In this document: positions 6,611 to 15,460 of the stretch, piece after piece
How the letters are laid out: each line of letters opens with the position of its first letter
How positions within the stretch are numbered: the stretch's first letter is position 1
NCBI GenBank assembly: GCA_030446745.1
Contig: JAUJMS010000005.1
Coordinates: 77,826-139,509 of the forward strand
DNA length: 61,684 nucleotides
From: Egibacteraceae bacterium
GTDB lineage: Bacteria > Actinomycetota > Nitriliruptoria > Euzebyales > Egibacteraceae
Direction: 5' to 3'
The notes under the pieces: generated by a model
The model's input: the letters and a program-made list of their open reading frames with translations, nothing else
Database searches by the model: none
Told to the model about the DNA's origin: nothing
Position numbers and translations under genes: made by a program

Positions 6611-6973
6611 ATGGGCTCGTTGGAGTACCTCGCGCTGCTCGCGCTGTGCCTGGTGGTGACCGCCCCGCTGGAGCTGTTCCTCCACGTGCGGGTCTACCGC
6701 CAGGGGCTGCGGCTGGCGCTGGCGCTGGCCTGCATGGGGGCCGTGTTCGTCGGCTGGGACCTGCTCGGCGCCCGGCTCGGCCACTGGGACTACAACCCCG
6801 CCTACACGACCGGCATCCGCGCGCTGGGGCTGCCGCTGGAGGAGTACCTGTTCTTCGTCGTCGTGCCGCTGTGCGGGATCATGGCCTACGAGGCGGTGCG
6901 CCTGACGCTTGACGACGTGCGCGCCAGGCTGCGGACCCACCACACGCAGCGGACACAGCGGAGCCGGCGGTGA
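6611..6973 (+). CDS. crtYc: Lycopene cyclase subunit CrtYc
   Basis: 120-residue integral membrane protein of the heterodimeric lycopene cyclase domain family found in actinobacteria (and fused in fungal and archaeal enzymes). Three hydrophobic segments are visible (EYLALLALCLVVTAPLELFLHV, LALALACMGAVFVGWDLL, and LEEYLFFVVVPLCGIMAYEAV). The LPLEEYLFF signature carries the acidic pair expected in this family, and HWDYNP precedes it. Together with CrtYd it would cyclise the ends of lycopene. The crtYd start overlaps this stop by 4 nt (GTGA), so equal synthesis of the two subunits is likely. The ATG was preferred because upstream codons do not extend the conserved domain. Confidence 0.88.
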   Translation: MGSLEYLALLALCLVVTAPLELFLHVRVYRQGLRLALALACMGAVFVGWDLLGARLGHWDYNPAYTTGIRALGLPLEEYLFFVVVPLCGIMAYEAVRLTLDDVRARLRTHHTQRTQRSRR

Positions 6974-7311
6974 CCCTCGGCTACACCCTGTTCTGCCTCG
7001 TGGCCCTGGCGTTGACGCTGGGGCTCGAGCGGATTCTGCGCACCGGCGTGCTGCGCGAGCGGCGGTTCTGGATCGCCATGGCGATCGTCGGCTTCTTCCA
7101 GGTGCTCGTCGACGGGTGGCTGACGTGCCGCCCGATCGTGACCTACGCCGAGGAGCAGTTCAGCGGGATCCGCCTCGGCTGCCCGCCGTCGGCACTGTTC
7201 CGCGCCGGCGGCATGCCGATCGAGGACCTCGTCTTCGGGTTCGCGATGATCGCCCAGGGTGTGATGTGGTGGGTGTGGTGGGGCCGGCGCCTCGGCGTCG
7301 ACGTCTCCTAG
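6970..7311 (+). CDS. crtYd: Lycopene cyclase subunit CrtYd
   Basis: 113 residues, partner of CrtYc. It has hydrophobic segments TLFCLVALALTLGLE, FWIAMAIVGFFQVLVDGWLT and the second copy of the acidic signature, MPIEDLVFGFAMIAQGVMWW, corresponding to LEEYLFF in CrtYc. The two small proteins are the separated halves of one internally duplicated membrane fold. The gene begins with GTG inside the crtYc stop region and ends 4 nt inside the end of the convergent isomerase gene. The end-product (beta-, epsilon- or gamma-type ends) cannot be decided from sequence. Confidence 0.87.
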   Translation: MTLGYTLFCLVALALTLGLERILRTGVLRERRFWIAMAIVGFFQVLVDGWLTCRPIVTYAEEQFSGIRLGCPPSALFRAGGMPIEDLVFGFAMIAQGVMWWVWWGRRLGVDVS

Positions 7312-8357
7312 TCCCGCTCCGCCGCCAGCAGCTCCGGCCCCAGGTCGCCGACGCCGCCGGCGCCCGCCGCCCAGGCGGCGACACGCAGCTGCTCGCACAG
7401 CACCCCGACGGCGGCGGTCGCCGCGTCCGCGCCCGCCGCGCCGGCGGCGAGCAGCCCGCGCGCCACGCCGGCGACGTCGGCGCCGAGGCACAGCGCCTTC
7501 AGCGCATCGACGCCGTGGCGCAACCCGCCCGAGCCGACGAGCACGACGTCGTCGGCGCCGGCGGAGTCCAGCGCCGCGCGCGCCCCGCGGATCGCGTCCG
7601 CCGTCGGCAGACCCCAGTCGGCGAACGCAGCGGCCACCGCGCCGGCGCGGTCGTCGCGCAGCCCCTCGACGCGCGCCCAGTTGGTGCCCCCCGCGCCGGC
7701 GACGTCGACGCCGGCCACGCCGGCGGCGGCCAACGCAGAGACGTCGGCGGGCGCCAGTCCGAAGCCCACCTCCTTGACGACGACCGGCCGGTCGAGCGCC
7801 TCACACACCACGGCGATGCGCTCGATCAGCCCCGCGAACGTCGTGTCACCGCCCGGCTGCACCGCCTCCTGCACGGCGTTCGCGTGCAGGACGAGCACGT
7901 CGGCCGCGCAGGCGTCGAGCAGCCGCCGGCATTCGTCGACGCCGTAGGTGCGCAGCTGCACCGCGCCGAGGTTGGCGAGGACCAAGACATCCGGCGCGAC
8001 GTCGAGCACGGCGAACGTCGCTGGGTCGCCGCCTTCGAGCAGCGCCCGCCCGGAACCGAGCCCCAAGGCGACGCCGTGGCGCTGGGCGGCCGCGGCAAGC
8101 GCCCGGTTGACCGGCCCGGCTTCGCTGACGCCGCCGGTCATGCACGAGATCAGCAGCGGCGCCGACAGCGTGCGACCCCACAGCGACAACGACAGGTCCA
8201 CCGCCTCGAGGTCGCGTTCGGGCAGCGCGCGCGGCATCACGCGGACCGCCTCCAAGCCGGTCGTCAGGGACGCGAAGCCGACGTCGGCGTCGAGCGACAG
8301 CCGCAGATGGTCGCGCTTGCGCCCGGACAGCGCACCCCCCGCGTCGGCCGCCGCCAT
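7308..8357 (-). CDS. fni: Type 2 isopentenyl-diphosphate delta-isomerase
   Basis: 349 residues of the FMN-dependent type 2 enzyme, which interconverts IPP and DMAPP. Seen: RKRDHLRL near the N-terminus, LSAPLLISCMTGG, the GLGSGRALLE segment, LHANAVQEAVQPGGDTTF, VVVKEVGFGL, GVDVAGAGGTNWARVEG, and VGSGGLRHGVDALKALCLGADVAG, all typical FMN and substrate-binding stretches of the barrel. ATG 8357 is supported by a GGGAGGGGAG ribosome site. It is divergent from dxs and converges with crtYd by 4 nt. It balances the C5 pool for the carotenoid genes on both sides. Confidence 0.93.
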   Translation of the reverse strand: MAAADAGGALSGRKRDHLRLSLDADVGFASLTTGLEAVRVMPRALPERDLEAVDLSLSLWGRTLSAPLLISCMTGGVSEAGPVNRALAAAAQRHGVALGLGSGRALLEGGDPATFAVLDVAPDVLVLANLGAVQLRTYGVDECRRLLDACAADVLVLHANAVQEAVQPGGDTTFAGLIERIAVVCEALDRPVVVKEVGFGLAPADVSALAAAGVAGVDVAGAGGTNWARVEGLRDDRAGAVAAAFADWGLPTADAIRGARAALDSAGADDVVLVGSGGLRHGVDALKALCLGADVAGVARGLLAAGAAGADAATAAVGVLCEQLRVAAWAAGAGGVGDLGPELLAAERD

Positions 8358-8474
8358 CGGCTCCCCTCCCGTCGTGGCGATGGTAGCCGGAGGACGCATG
8401 GTCGCTCGCCCAGTGGGGGGCCGCGCGGACAGCCGGTACGTTGGGGCATCGACAGGCGCCGGACGGAGGCCGCG

Positions 8475-10343
8475 ATGCTCCTCGACCAGATCACCTCGCC
8501 CCGCGACCTGCGGGCGCTCGACGCTGCGCAGCTCGCTGCGCTGGCCCAGGAGGTGCGCACCTTCATTGTCCGGGCCGTGTCGCGGGGCGGCGGCCACCTC
8601 GGCTCCAACCTCGGCGCGGTCGAGCTCACCTTCGCGCTGCACCGGGTCTTCGACAGCCCGCGCGACGTGATCCTGTGGGACACCGGTCACCAGGCGTACG
8701 TCCACAAGATCGTGACCGGCCGGCGCGACCGCTTCGACTCTCTGAAGCAGGCCGACGGGCTGTCGGGCTATCCGTCGCGGGCGGAGTCCGAGCACGACTG
8801 GGTCGAGAACAGTCACGCCTCGACGATCCTGTCCTACGCCCACGGCCTGGCCACCGCGCACGCGACGCGCGGGGAGGACCGCACCGTCGTCGCCGTCGTC
8901 GGCGACGGCGCGATGACCGGGGGCATGGCCTACGAGGCGCTGAACAACCTCGGTCACAGCGGGCGGCGCGTCGTCATCGTGCTCAACGACAACGGGCGCT
9001 CGTACGCCCCCACCGTGTCCCGGCTGGGCGAGAACCTTGCGATGCTGCGGCTGAACCCGGCCTGGGTCTCGGCGAGCCGGCGCATCGAGCAGACCGTGCG
9101 CGACGTGCCCGGCGTCGGCGACCTCGCGGTGCAGGCGTGGCAGGGCACCAAGGCCGCCTTCCGTGAGATGCTCGAGCCGCCGACGTTCTTCGAGGCGCTT
9201 GGCGTGCGCTACACCGGCCCGATCGACGGTCACGACGTCGGCAAGCTCGAACAGGCGCTGACCCACGCCGCGGCCTACGACGGCCCGATCGTCGTGCACG
9301 TCCAGACCCAGAAGGGGCGCGGGTACGAGCCGGCCGAGCTCGACGTCGAGAAGTGCCTCCACGACGTCTCGGCGTTCGACCCCGAGACCGGGCTTCCACG
9401 CGCGGCCGGCGAGACGACGACGTACACCCAGGTGTTCAGCGACACCATGGTCCAGCTCGCCGAGCGCCACCCCGAGCTCGTCGCGATCACCGCCGCGATG
9501 CCGGGCTCCACCGGGCTGCTGCCACTGGCGGAGCGCTACCCGGACCGCGTGCTCGACGTCGGCATCGCCGAGCAGCACGCCGTCACCGCGGCTGCGGGCA
9601 TGGCGATGGGCGGGCTGCGCCCCGTCGTGGCGGTGTACTCGACGTTCTTCACGCGGGCGTTCGACCAGGCGAACCTCGACGTGGGGCTGCACGGCCAGCC
9701 GGTCGTGTTCGCCCTGGACCGTGCCGGGATCACCGGCGACGACGGCGCCTCGCACCACGGCGTGCTCGACATCGCGCTGTGCCTGCGCATCCCCGGCATG
9801 ACGGTGTTCGCCCCGTCGTCGGACCGCGAGCTCGCGCAGATGCTTGGCGACGCGCTGACGCTCGACGGGCCGGCGGTCGTGCGCTTCCCCAAGGGCACGG
9901 CGCGCGAGGCCGGCCCGGACGAGGTCGGCTCCGGGCTGCACGCGCGGCGGGTCCGCGAGGGCGCCGACGTGTGCCTGCTCGCCGTCGGCAAGATGGTCGA
10001 GGCCGCCGAGGAGGCCGCCGAGCACCTCGCCTCGGAGGATGTCGCCGCGACGGTGTGGGACGTGCGCGTCGTCAAGCCGCTGGACCAGCGGATGCTCGCC
10101 GACGCCGCCCGCCACCCGTTGGTGGTCACCGTGGAGGACGGGATGCGCGTCGGCGGCGCCGGTTCCGCGATCGCCGACGCCGTCGCCGGGCTCGACGAGC
10201 GGCGCGAGGCGCCGCGCTTCCTGCTGCTCGGCACCCCCGACGCCTACATCGCCCAGGGCAAGCCGGCGCGCATCCTGACCAACCTCGGGCTGGACGGCGC
10301 CGGCATCGCGACCGCCACCCGCAAGGCGCTCAGCGGGGCGTGA
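8475..10343 (+). CDS. dxs: 1-deoxy-D-xylulose-5-phosphate synthase
   Basis: First enzyme of the MEP pathway: pyruvate plus glyceraldehyde-3-phosphate to DXP, using thiamine diphosphate. 622 residues, full length. Motifs: GGHLGSNLGAVELT (catalytic His region), DTGHQAYVHKI, the ThDP-binding VVGDGAMTGGMAYEALNN, then the pyrimidine-binding half with DVGIAEQHAVTAAAGMA and the C-terminal transketolase domain. The ATG was chosen for GGACGGAGGCCGCG just before it. The last 14 nt overlap the end of the convergent crtB. A second dxs elsewhere would make this a carotenoid-dedicated copy, as its location suggests. Confidence 0.95.
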   Translation: MLLDQITSPRDLRALDAAQLAALAQEVRTFIVRAVSRGGGHLGSNLGAVELTFALHRVFDSPRDVILWDTGHQAYVHKIVTGRRDRFDSLKQADGLSGYPSRAESEHDWVENSHASTILSYAHGLATAHATRGEDRTVVAVVGDGAMTGGMAYEALNNLGHSGRRVVIVLNDNGRSYAPTVSRLGENLAMLRLNPAWVSASRRIEQTVRDVPGVGDLAVQAWQGTKAAFREMLEPPTFFEALGVRYTGPIDGHDVGKLEQALTHAAAYDGPIVVHVQTQKGRGYEPAELDVEKCLHDVSAFDPETGLPRAAGETTTYTQVFSDTMVQLAERHPELVAITAAMPGSTGLLPLAERYPDRVLDVGIAEQHAVTAAAGMAMGGLRPVVAVYSTFFTRAFDQANLDVGLHGQPVVFALDRAGITGDDGASHHGVLDIALCLRIPGMTVFAPSSDRELAQMLGDALTLDGPAVVRFPKGTAREAGPDEVGSGLHARRVREGADVCLLAVGKMVEAAEEAAEHLASEDVAATVWDVRVVKPLDQRMLADAARHPLVVTVEDGMRVGGAGSAIADAVAGLDERREAPRFLLLGTPDAYIAQGKPARILTNLGLDGAGIATATRKALSGA

Positions 10344-11286
10344 CCGGCCGCGCCGGCGGGCGCGCCAGCTCGCGCACCGCGACGGCGGCCTTGCGCGCGG
10401 CGGGCACGGCGGCGCGGACGCGGAACACCTGGTAGTCGGCGGCCTCGAGGCGGTCGAGGATGCCGGCGTAGAGGCGATGAGCGATGCGGATGCACACCTG
10501 GCTCGACGGCGCGAGCATCGCCCAGCCGGCTTCGGCGCGGCGGTACAGCGCCCGCGTGCGGGCGATCTCGAACGCGAGCAACCGGCGCAACGGCGGGCTG
10601 ACGTGCCTGGCGTGAAAGTCGTCCTCGGTCACACCGAAGCGGTCGAGATCCTCCAGCGGCAGGTAGATCCGGCCACGGTCCCAGTCCTCGGCGACGTCGC
10701 GCAGAAAGTTGGTCAGCTGGAAGGCGATGCCCAGGTCCATCGCCCGGTCCCGCGCGTCGGGGTGGGTGGGTCCGAGCACCGGCAGCATCATCGACCCGAT
10801 GACCGCCGCCGACCCGTAGACGTAGGCGTACAGGTCGTCGTAGGTCGCGTAGCGGGTGACCGTCAGGTCCATCGCCATCGAGGCGAGGAACGCGCGCAGG
10901 TCGTCGTGGCGGATGTCGAGCTCGCGCACCGTCGCGAGCACCGCGACGAGCACCGGGTCGTCGGTGACGCCGGTGCCCAGGGAGGCGAGGAACTCGTCGG
11001 ACCACGCCTCGAGGGCCTTGCGCCGCTGCTGCGGGTCCCAGGACAGGTCGAGGTGGTCGACGAGGTCGTCGGCGTAGCGGGCGAACCCGTACAGCGCGTG
11101 GACGTGGTGGCGTTTGGCCCGCGGCAGAAAGCGGGTCGCGAAGTAGTAGGTGCGCCCGTGCGTGGCGTTGAGCCGGCGGCACAGCTCGTAGCTCGTCCCG
11201 ACGTCGACCGGTCCGGCGGGCGCGCGTAGCCCGGCGGCGACGATCGCCGTCGACGGGGCAGGATGGCGGTAGCCGCCGGCCGTCAC
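10330..11286 (-). CDS. crtB: Phytoene synthase
   Basis: Condenses two GGPP to phytoene. 318 residues of the squalene/phytoene synthase family. Seen: YYFATRFLPRAKRHHVHALYGFAR, the first Asp-rich motif YADDLVDHLD, and the second in TNFLRDVAEDWDRGRIYLP, whose aspartates bind Mg-diphosphate. Phytoene rather than squalene synthase is chosen because crtI is directly upstream. GTG 11286 overlaps the crtI stop by 4 nt (GTGA), so the two are coupled. The N-terminal 20 residues are low-complexity and not conserved. Confidence 0.94.
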   Translation of the reverse strand: MTAGGYRHPAPSTAIVAAGLRAPAGPVDVGTSYELCRRLNATHGRTYYFATRFLPRAKRHHVHALYGFARYADDLVDHLDLSWDPQQRRKALEAWSDEFLASLGTGVTDDPVLVAVLATVRELDIRHDDLRAFLASMAMDLTVTRYATYDDLYAYVYGSAAVIGSMMLPVLGPTHPDARDRAMDLGIAFQLTNFLRDVAEDWDRGRIYLPLEDLDRFGVTEDDFHARHVSPPLRRLLAFEIARTRALYRRAEAGWAMLAPSSQVCIRIAHRLYAGILDRLEAADYQVFRVRAAVPAARKAAVAVRELARPPARPVTPR

Positions 11287-12779
11287 CGCGCGGCTCCCGC
11301 CGGTTCGCGGCCGAGCAACGCCAGCGCCCGTGCGGCGGCGAGCTTGCCCGACACCAGCACCATCGGCACGCCGACGCCCGGTGTGGTCCCGGATCCCGTG
11401 AACACGACGCCGCCGACCTTCGGCGCGACGTTGGCGGGGCGGAACGGTCCGGTCTGCGTGAAGGTGTGCGCCGCCGCGAACGGCGTGCCGGCGGCCATGC
11501 CCTGCCGGGCCCAGTCCGCGGGGGTGACGACCTCGGCGACGACGGTGGCGGCGGCCACGTCGCCGTAGCCGGCGTCGGTCAGGCGGCGTTGCGCCATCGC
11601 GACCTCGCGCGGCCCCTGGGCGTCCCAGTTCAGCGCGCTCCCGACCAGGTTGGGAGTCGGCAGCAGGTAGAAGCCGACGGCGCCGCCCGGCGGCGCGAGC
11701 GAGGGGTCCGTGACGGTGGGGACGGTGAGAAACCACGACGCGTCGCGCTGCAGGCGCCCCGCGAGGATGTCGTCGAACGACGCGGCGTAGTCGTGCGAGA
11801 AGTGGATGTTGTGGTGGGCGGCACCGGCGAGCGGGCGGTCCAGGCCCAGGTGGACCACGACGCACGACGGCGAGTGGCGCAGGCGCGGCACGCGCCACGG
11901 CGTCGCCTCCGCGGGCAGCAGGTCGCGGTAGGCGACCGGCAGGTCGGGGTTGAGCACGACGAGGTCGCACGCGAACCGCTCACCGGTGGCCGTGCGCACC
12001 GCGACGGCGCGCGCCGAGGCGGTCTCGACCGCCTCGACCGCGGTGCCGAGCCGCAGGTCGACGCCGACGCGCCCGGCGAGGTCGGCCAGCCCGCGGCTGA
12101 CGGCGTGGACGCCGCCGGCGGGGAAGTACACGCCGGCGATCGCGTCCATGTATGCGATGACGGCGTAGACGCCGAGCGCCTCGTACGGGCTCATGCCGGC
12201 GTACATCGCCTGGAAGGTGAACAGCCGCACGAGGCGCCAGTCGCGCAGGAACGACCGGACCAGCGGCATCATCCGGCGGAACGCGCCCAGGCGGACCAGG
12301 CGCGCCATCGCCGCGGGGCGGGCGAGATCCAGCGGCGAGTCGAAGTTCGCGTCGATGAAGGTGTCGTACTCGGCCTCGTACAGCGCCTGCAGGCGTGCGG
12401 CGAAGCGCAGGAACCGCTGCGACTCCGCCGGTCCGCACACGTCCCGAACCTCCGCGGCCATCGCCTCGACGCTGCCGCGCACATGGAGCACCGACCCATC
12501 GGCGAACACCGCACGGTAGGCCGGGTCCAGCCGTGTCAAGCGCAGCGAGTCGGCCATCCGCTCGCCGGCCAGCGCGTAGAGCTCGTCGAGCAGCGCCGGC
12601 ATGGTCAGCACCGACGGGCCGGTGTCGAACGCGAACCCGTCGCGTTCGAGTCGTCCGGCGCGCCCGCCGGGGCGGTCCTCGCGTTCCAGCAGCGTCACGT
12701 CGGCGCCGGCGACCGCAAGGCGGACCGCGGCGGCCAGCCCGCCCAGACCCGCGCCGACGACGACGACCTTGCCGCCCAC
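11283..12779 (-). CDS. crtI: Phytoene desaturase
   Basis: 498-residue FAD enzyme that desaturates phytoene to lycopene. The N-terminal dinucleotide fold is clear (VVVVGAGLGGLAAAVRLA), followed by LLEREDRPGGRAGRLERDGFAFDTGPSV split over the second strand. The C-terminal CrtI signature, FTGSGTTPGVGVPMVLVSGKLAA, ends the protein. Other typical stretches are YFPAGGVHAVSRGLADLA and HHNIHFSHDY. It overlaps crtB by 4 nt and is 9 nt after the prenyl synthase gene, giving an operon GGPP synthase-crtI-crtB. The number of desaturation steps (three or four) cannot be read from sequence; the lycopene cyclase nearby favours four. Confidence 0.95.
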   Translation of the reverse strand: MGGKVVVVGAGLGGLAAAVRLAVAGADVTLLEREDRPGGRAGRLERDGFAFDTGPSVLTMPALLDELYALAGERMADSLRLTRLDPAYRAVFADGSVLHVRGSVEAMAAEVRDVCGPAESQRFLRFAARLQALYEAEYDTFIDANFDSPLDLARPAAMARLVRLGAFRRMMPLVRSFLRDWRLVRLFTFQAMYAGMSPYEALGVYAVIAYMDAIAGVYFPAGGVHAVSRGLADLAGRVGVDLRLGTAVEAVETASARAVAVRTATGERFACDLVVLNPDLPVAYRDLLPAEATPWRVPRLRHSPSCVVVHLGLDRPLAGAAHHNIHFSHDYAASFDDILAGRLQRDASWFLTVPTVTDPSLAPPGGAVGFYLLPTPNLVGSALNWDAQGPREVAMAQRRLTDAGYGDVAAATVVAEVVTPADWARQGMAAGTPFAAAHTFTQTGPFRPANVAPKVGGVVFTGSGTTPGVGVPMVLVSGKLAAARALALLGREPAGAAR

Positions 12780-12789
12780 CGCCGGAGCG

Positions 12790-13917
12790 CTACAGCGTCC
12801 GGAAGGCGGCGAGGTCGGCGAGCTCCTCGAGCGCCGCGCGGGCCGGCTGCGCGACGTCGGCGATGGCCCGCCGGGCGCCGGCCTGCTTCGCGCCGAGCAG
12901 CGCCTCGACGGCGGCGAGCGCGCCGCAGTCCGCGACGATGTCGCGGGCCCGGTCCGCCCCGCGGTCGTCGAGCTCCGCGTCGCCGAGCAGCGCGAGCAGG
13001 GCCCGGCGCGACGGCGGGTCGCACAACGCCAGCGCGCGCAGGATGAGCACGGTGCGCTTGCCCTCGCGCAGGTCGTCCAGCGCGCCCTTGCCGGTGGTGC
13101 GCGGGTCGCCGAACAGCCCCAGGATGTCGTCGCGGAGCTGGAACGCCAGCCCGACCGCGTCGCCGTAGAGGCACAGCGCCTGGTCCAGCGCTGCGTCGCT
13201 CCCCGCGATGGCGGCCCCGACCTGCAGCGGCCGGGTGACGGTGTAGCGCCCGGACTTGAGCAACGCCACGCGCGTCGCGTCGTCCTCGGTCGCGTCGGTC
13301 AGGCCGGCCAGCCGCAGGTCGAGGTACTGCCCCGCCATGACCTCGACGCGCAGCGCGTTGAACACGCAGCGCGCACGGGCGATGCCCTCCGCGGGCAGCG
13401 GCGCCTCGTCGAGCAGCTGGTCGGCCCACACGAACGCGAGGTCGCCGGCGAGGATGGCGCCACCGACGCCGAACCACGCCGCGTCGCCGCTGAGCCGTTC
13501 CCTGCCGTGCACGCGCGCGAGCGAGGCGTGCGCCGCCAAGCGCCCGCGGCGCTCCCGCGAACGGTCCATCACGTCGTCGTGGATCAACGCGAAGGTGTGG
13601 AGCAGCTCGACGGCGCCCGCCGCGGCGACCACGCCGTCGCAGTGCCCCGCGCCGGTCGCGCGGTGGCCCCAGTACACGAACGCTGGGCGCAACCGCTTGC
13701 CACCGGCCGCGACCAGGTCGGCGACCTCGGCCCCGATCGGGCCGAGGGCGGGGTCGAGCTCGATCAACTCGCCGGTGCGGGCGGCGAGGAAGGTGTCGAG
13801 CAGCACGTCCACCGGGGCGAGGACCCGGTCCAGCGCGTCCACGCGCCGGTGGTCGTCAGCCGCGTCGGCGACCCGGGGTGCGCGCCGCGCGACACCGCGG
13901 GTTGCAGAGCCCAGCAT
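12790..13917 (-). CDS. Geranylgeranyl-diphosphate synthase-type polyprenyl synthetase
   Basis: Chain elongation of DMAPP/FPP with IPP. First Asp-rich motif LIHDDVMDRS and second motif FQLRDDILGLFGD, with GGKRLRPAF and the TTGKGALDDLREGKRTVL stretch between and after. The residues before the first motif (VELLHTFALIHDD) lack the bulky pair typical of short-chain enzymes, which together with the crtI-crtB context favours GGPP as product. ATG 13917 gives 375 residues; GTG 13974, one base after the gatB stop, would add 19 residues without conservation and is the alternative. The gene sits between gatB and crtI, so it may share the gat transcript. Confidence 0.88.
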   Translation of the reverse strand: MLGSATRGVARRAPRVADAADDHRRVDALDRVLAPVDVLLDTFLAARTGELIELDPALGPIGAEVADLVAAGGKRLRPAFVYWGHRATGAGHCDGVVAAAGAVELLHTFALIHDDVMDRSRERRGRLAAHASLARVHGRERLSGDAAWFGVGGAILAGDLAFVWADQLLDEAPLPAEGIARARCVFNALRVEVMAGQYLDLRLAGLTDATEDDATRVALLKSGRYTVTRPLQVGAAIAGSDAALDQALCLYGDAVGLAFQLRDDILGLFGDPRTTGKGALDDLREGKRTVLILRALALCDPPSRRALLALLGDAELDDRGADRARDIVADCGALAAVEALLGAKQAGARRAIADVAQPARAALEELADLAAFRTL

Positions 13918-13975
13918 CGTGCCCCTGTCCGTCGCCGTGGCGTCCGGGGCGGCGGTGCGCCTCGGAGGCGCCACC

Positions 13976-15460
13976 TTAGCGCCCGTCGTCCACGCCGGAC
14001 AGGCGCTCGCGCAGCAGCTGGTTGACCAGCGCGGGGTTCGCCTTGCCGCGGGTCGCCTTCATCACGGCGCCGACGAGCGCGCCGATGGCCTTGTCGTTGC
14101 CGTCGCGCACGCGCTGCGCGGCGTCCGCGTGCTCACGCAGCGCCGCGTCGACCGCCGCGGTCAACGCGCCGGTGTCGGAGATCTGCACCAGCCCGCGTTC
14201 CGCCGCGACCGCACGCGGCGAGCCTTCCCCCGCCAGGACGGCGTCGAGCACCTCGCGGGCGAGCTTCTTCGACAACGTGCCGTCCGCGACGCAGGCGGTG
14301 AGCTCGGCGAGGTCGCCCGGAGCGAGCGGGACGCCGGTGGGGTCGGCGCCGCGCTCGTTGGCCCAGCCGACGACCTCGTTGTTGAGCCAGTTCGCCGCGT
14401 CGACCGGTGCCGCCCCGGCGGCGACGGCCCGCTCGAACAGCGGCGCAAGCCCGACCGCGACGAGCGTCGCCGCCTGCTCGCGGGGCAGCCCGTGATCCTG
14501 CGCCAACCGGGCGCGCTGCGCGGCCGGCAGCTCGGGCAGCGCGGCACGCAGCGCGTCGACCTGCGCCGCGGCGGGGGTGATCGGGATGAGGTCCGGGTCG
14601 GGGAAGTAGCGGTAGTCCTCCGTCGTCTCTTTCACCCGCAGCGTGGACGTCGTGCCGGCGTCCTCGTTCCAGTGGCGGGTCTCCTGCACGACCGGCTCGC
14701 CGGCGATCAGCAGGTCGGTCTGGCGGGCGATCTCGTAGTCGATGGCGCGGCCCAGCGACCGGATCGAGTTCATGTTCTTGACCTCGGCGCGGGTGCCGAA
14801 CACCGTGTGGCCGACGGGGCGCAGCGAGATGTTCGCGTCGCAGCGCATCGACCCTTCCTCGAGCTTCGCGTCGCTGATGCCCAGCGCGAGCACGACGGCG
14901 CGCAGCTCGGACAGGTACGACTGCGCCTGCGCGGCGCTGCGGATGTCGGGTTCGGAGACGACCTCGAGCAGCGGGATCCCGGCCCGGTTGTAATCCACCA
15001 GCGAGTAGTCGGCGCCGTGGATGCGGCCGGAGGTGCCGACGTGCAGCGACTTGCCGGTGTCCTCCTCCATGTGGACACGGGTGATCCCGACGCGGTGCTC
15101 GCCGGCGGCAGTGGTGATGGTCAGCGACCCACGCAGACAGATCGGCACGTCGTACTGGCTGATCTGGTAGTTCTTCGGCATGTCGGGATAGAAGTAGTTC
15201 TTGCGGTGGAACTGGCTGACCGGCGCGATGTCGCAGCCGAGCGCCAGACCGAGGCGGATCGCGGACTCGACCGCCCGGCGGTTGACGACCGGCAGGCTGC
15301 CGGGCTGGCCGAGGCACACCGGGCAGGTGCGGCTGTTGGGCTGCCCGCCGAAGTCGGTCGCGCAGCCGCAGAACATCTTCGTGCGGGTGTTCAGCTCGAC
15401 GTGGACCTCCAGGCCGATGACGGCTTCGTAGCGGCTGGCCTGTTCCGGCAGCGCCGTCAT
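13976..15460 (-). CDS. gatB: Asp-tRNA(Asn)/Glu-tRNA(Gln) amidotransferase subunit B
   Basis: 494 residues, the tRNA-binding kinase-like subunit of GatCAB. Typical stretches: [15 protein letters not shown], the zinc-binding CGC...[12 protein letters not shown] region, [28 protein letters not shown] and the C-terminal YqeY-like helical domain ending [22 protein letters not shown] 15460 overlaps the gatA stop by 4 nt, so GatA and GatB are made together. The complex amidates mischarged Glu-tRNA(Gln) and, in many actinobacteria, Asp-tRNA(Asn). Confidence 0.96.
   Translation of the reverse strand: MTALPEQASRYEAVIGLEVHVELNTRTKMFCGCATDFGGQPNSRTCPVCLGQPGSLPVVNRRAVESAIRLGLALGCDIAPVSQFHRKNYFYPDMPKNYQISQYDVPICLRGSLTITTAAGEHRVGITRVHMEEDTGKSLHVGTSGRIHGADYSLVDYNRAGIPLLEVVSEPDIRSAAQAQSYLSELRAVVLALGISDAKLEEGSMRCDANISLRPVGHTVFGTRAEVKNMNSIRSLGRAIDYEIARQTDLLIAGEPVVQETRHWNEDAGTTSTLRVKETTEDYRYFPDPDLIPITPAAAQVDALRAALPELPAAQRARLAQDHGLPREQAATLVAVGLAPLFERAVAAGAAPVDAANWLNNEVVGWANERGADPTGVPLAPGDLAELTACVADGTLSKKLAREVLDAVLAGEGSPRAVAAERGLVQISDTGALTAAVDAALREHADAAQRVRDGNDKAIGALVGAVMKATRGKANPALVNQLLRERLSGVDDGR

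Noticed and set aside
6909-10115. Very long frames across the carotenoid region on both strands (over 900 codons)
   Set aside because: They are antisense or upstream extensions of dxs and idi2 in a high-GC sequence. Only the parts with family motifs were kept.
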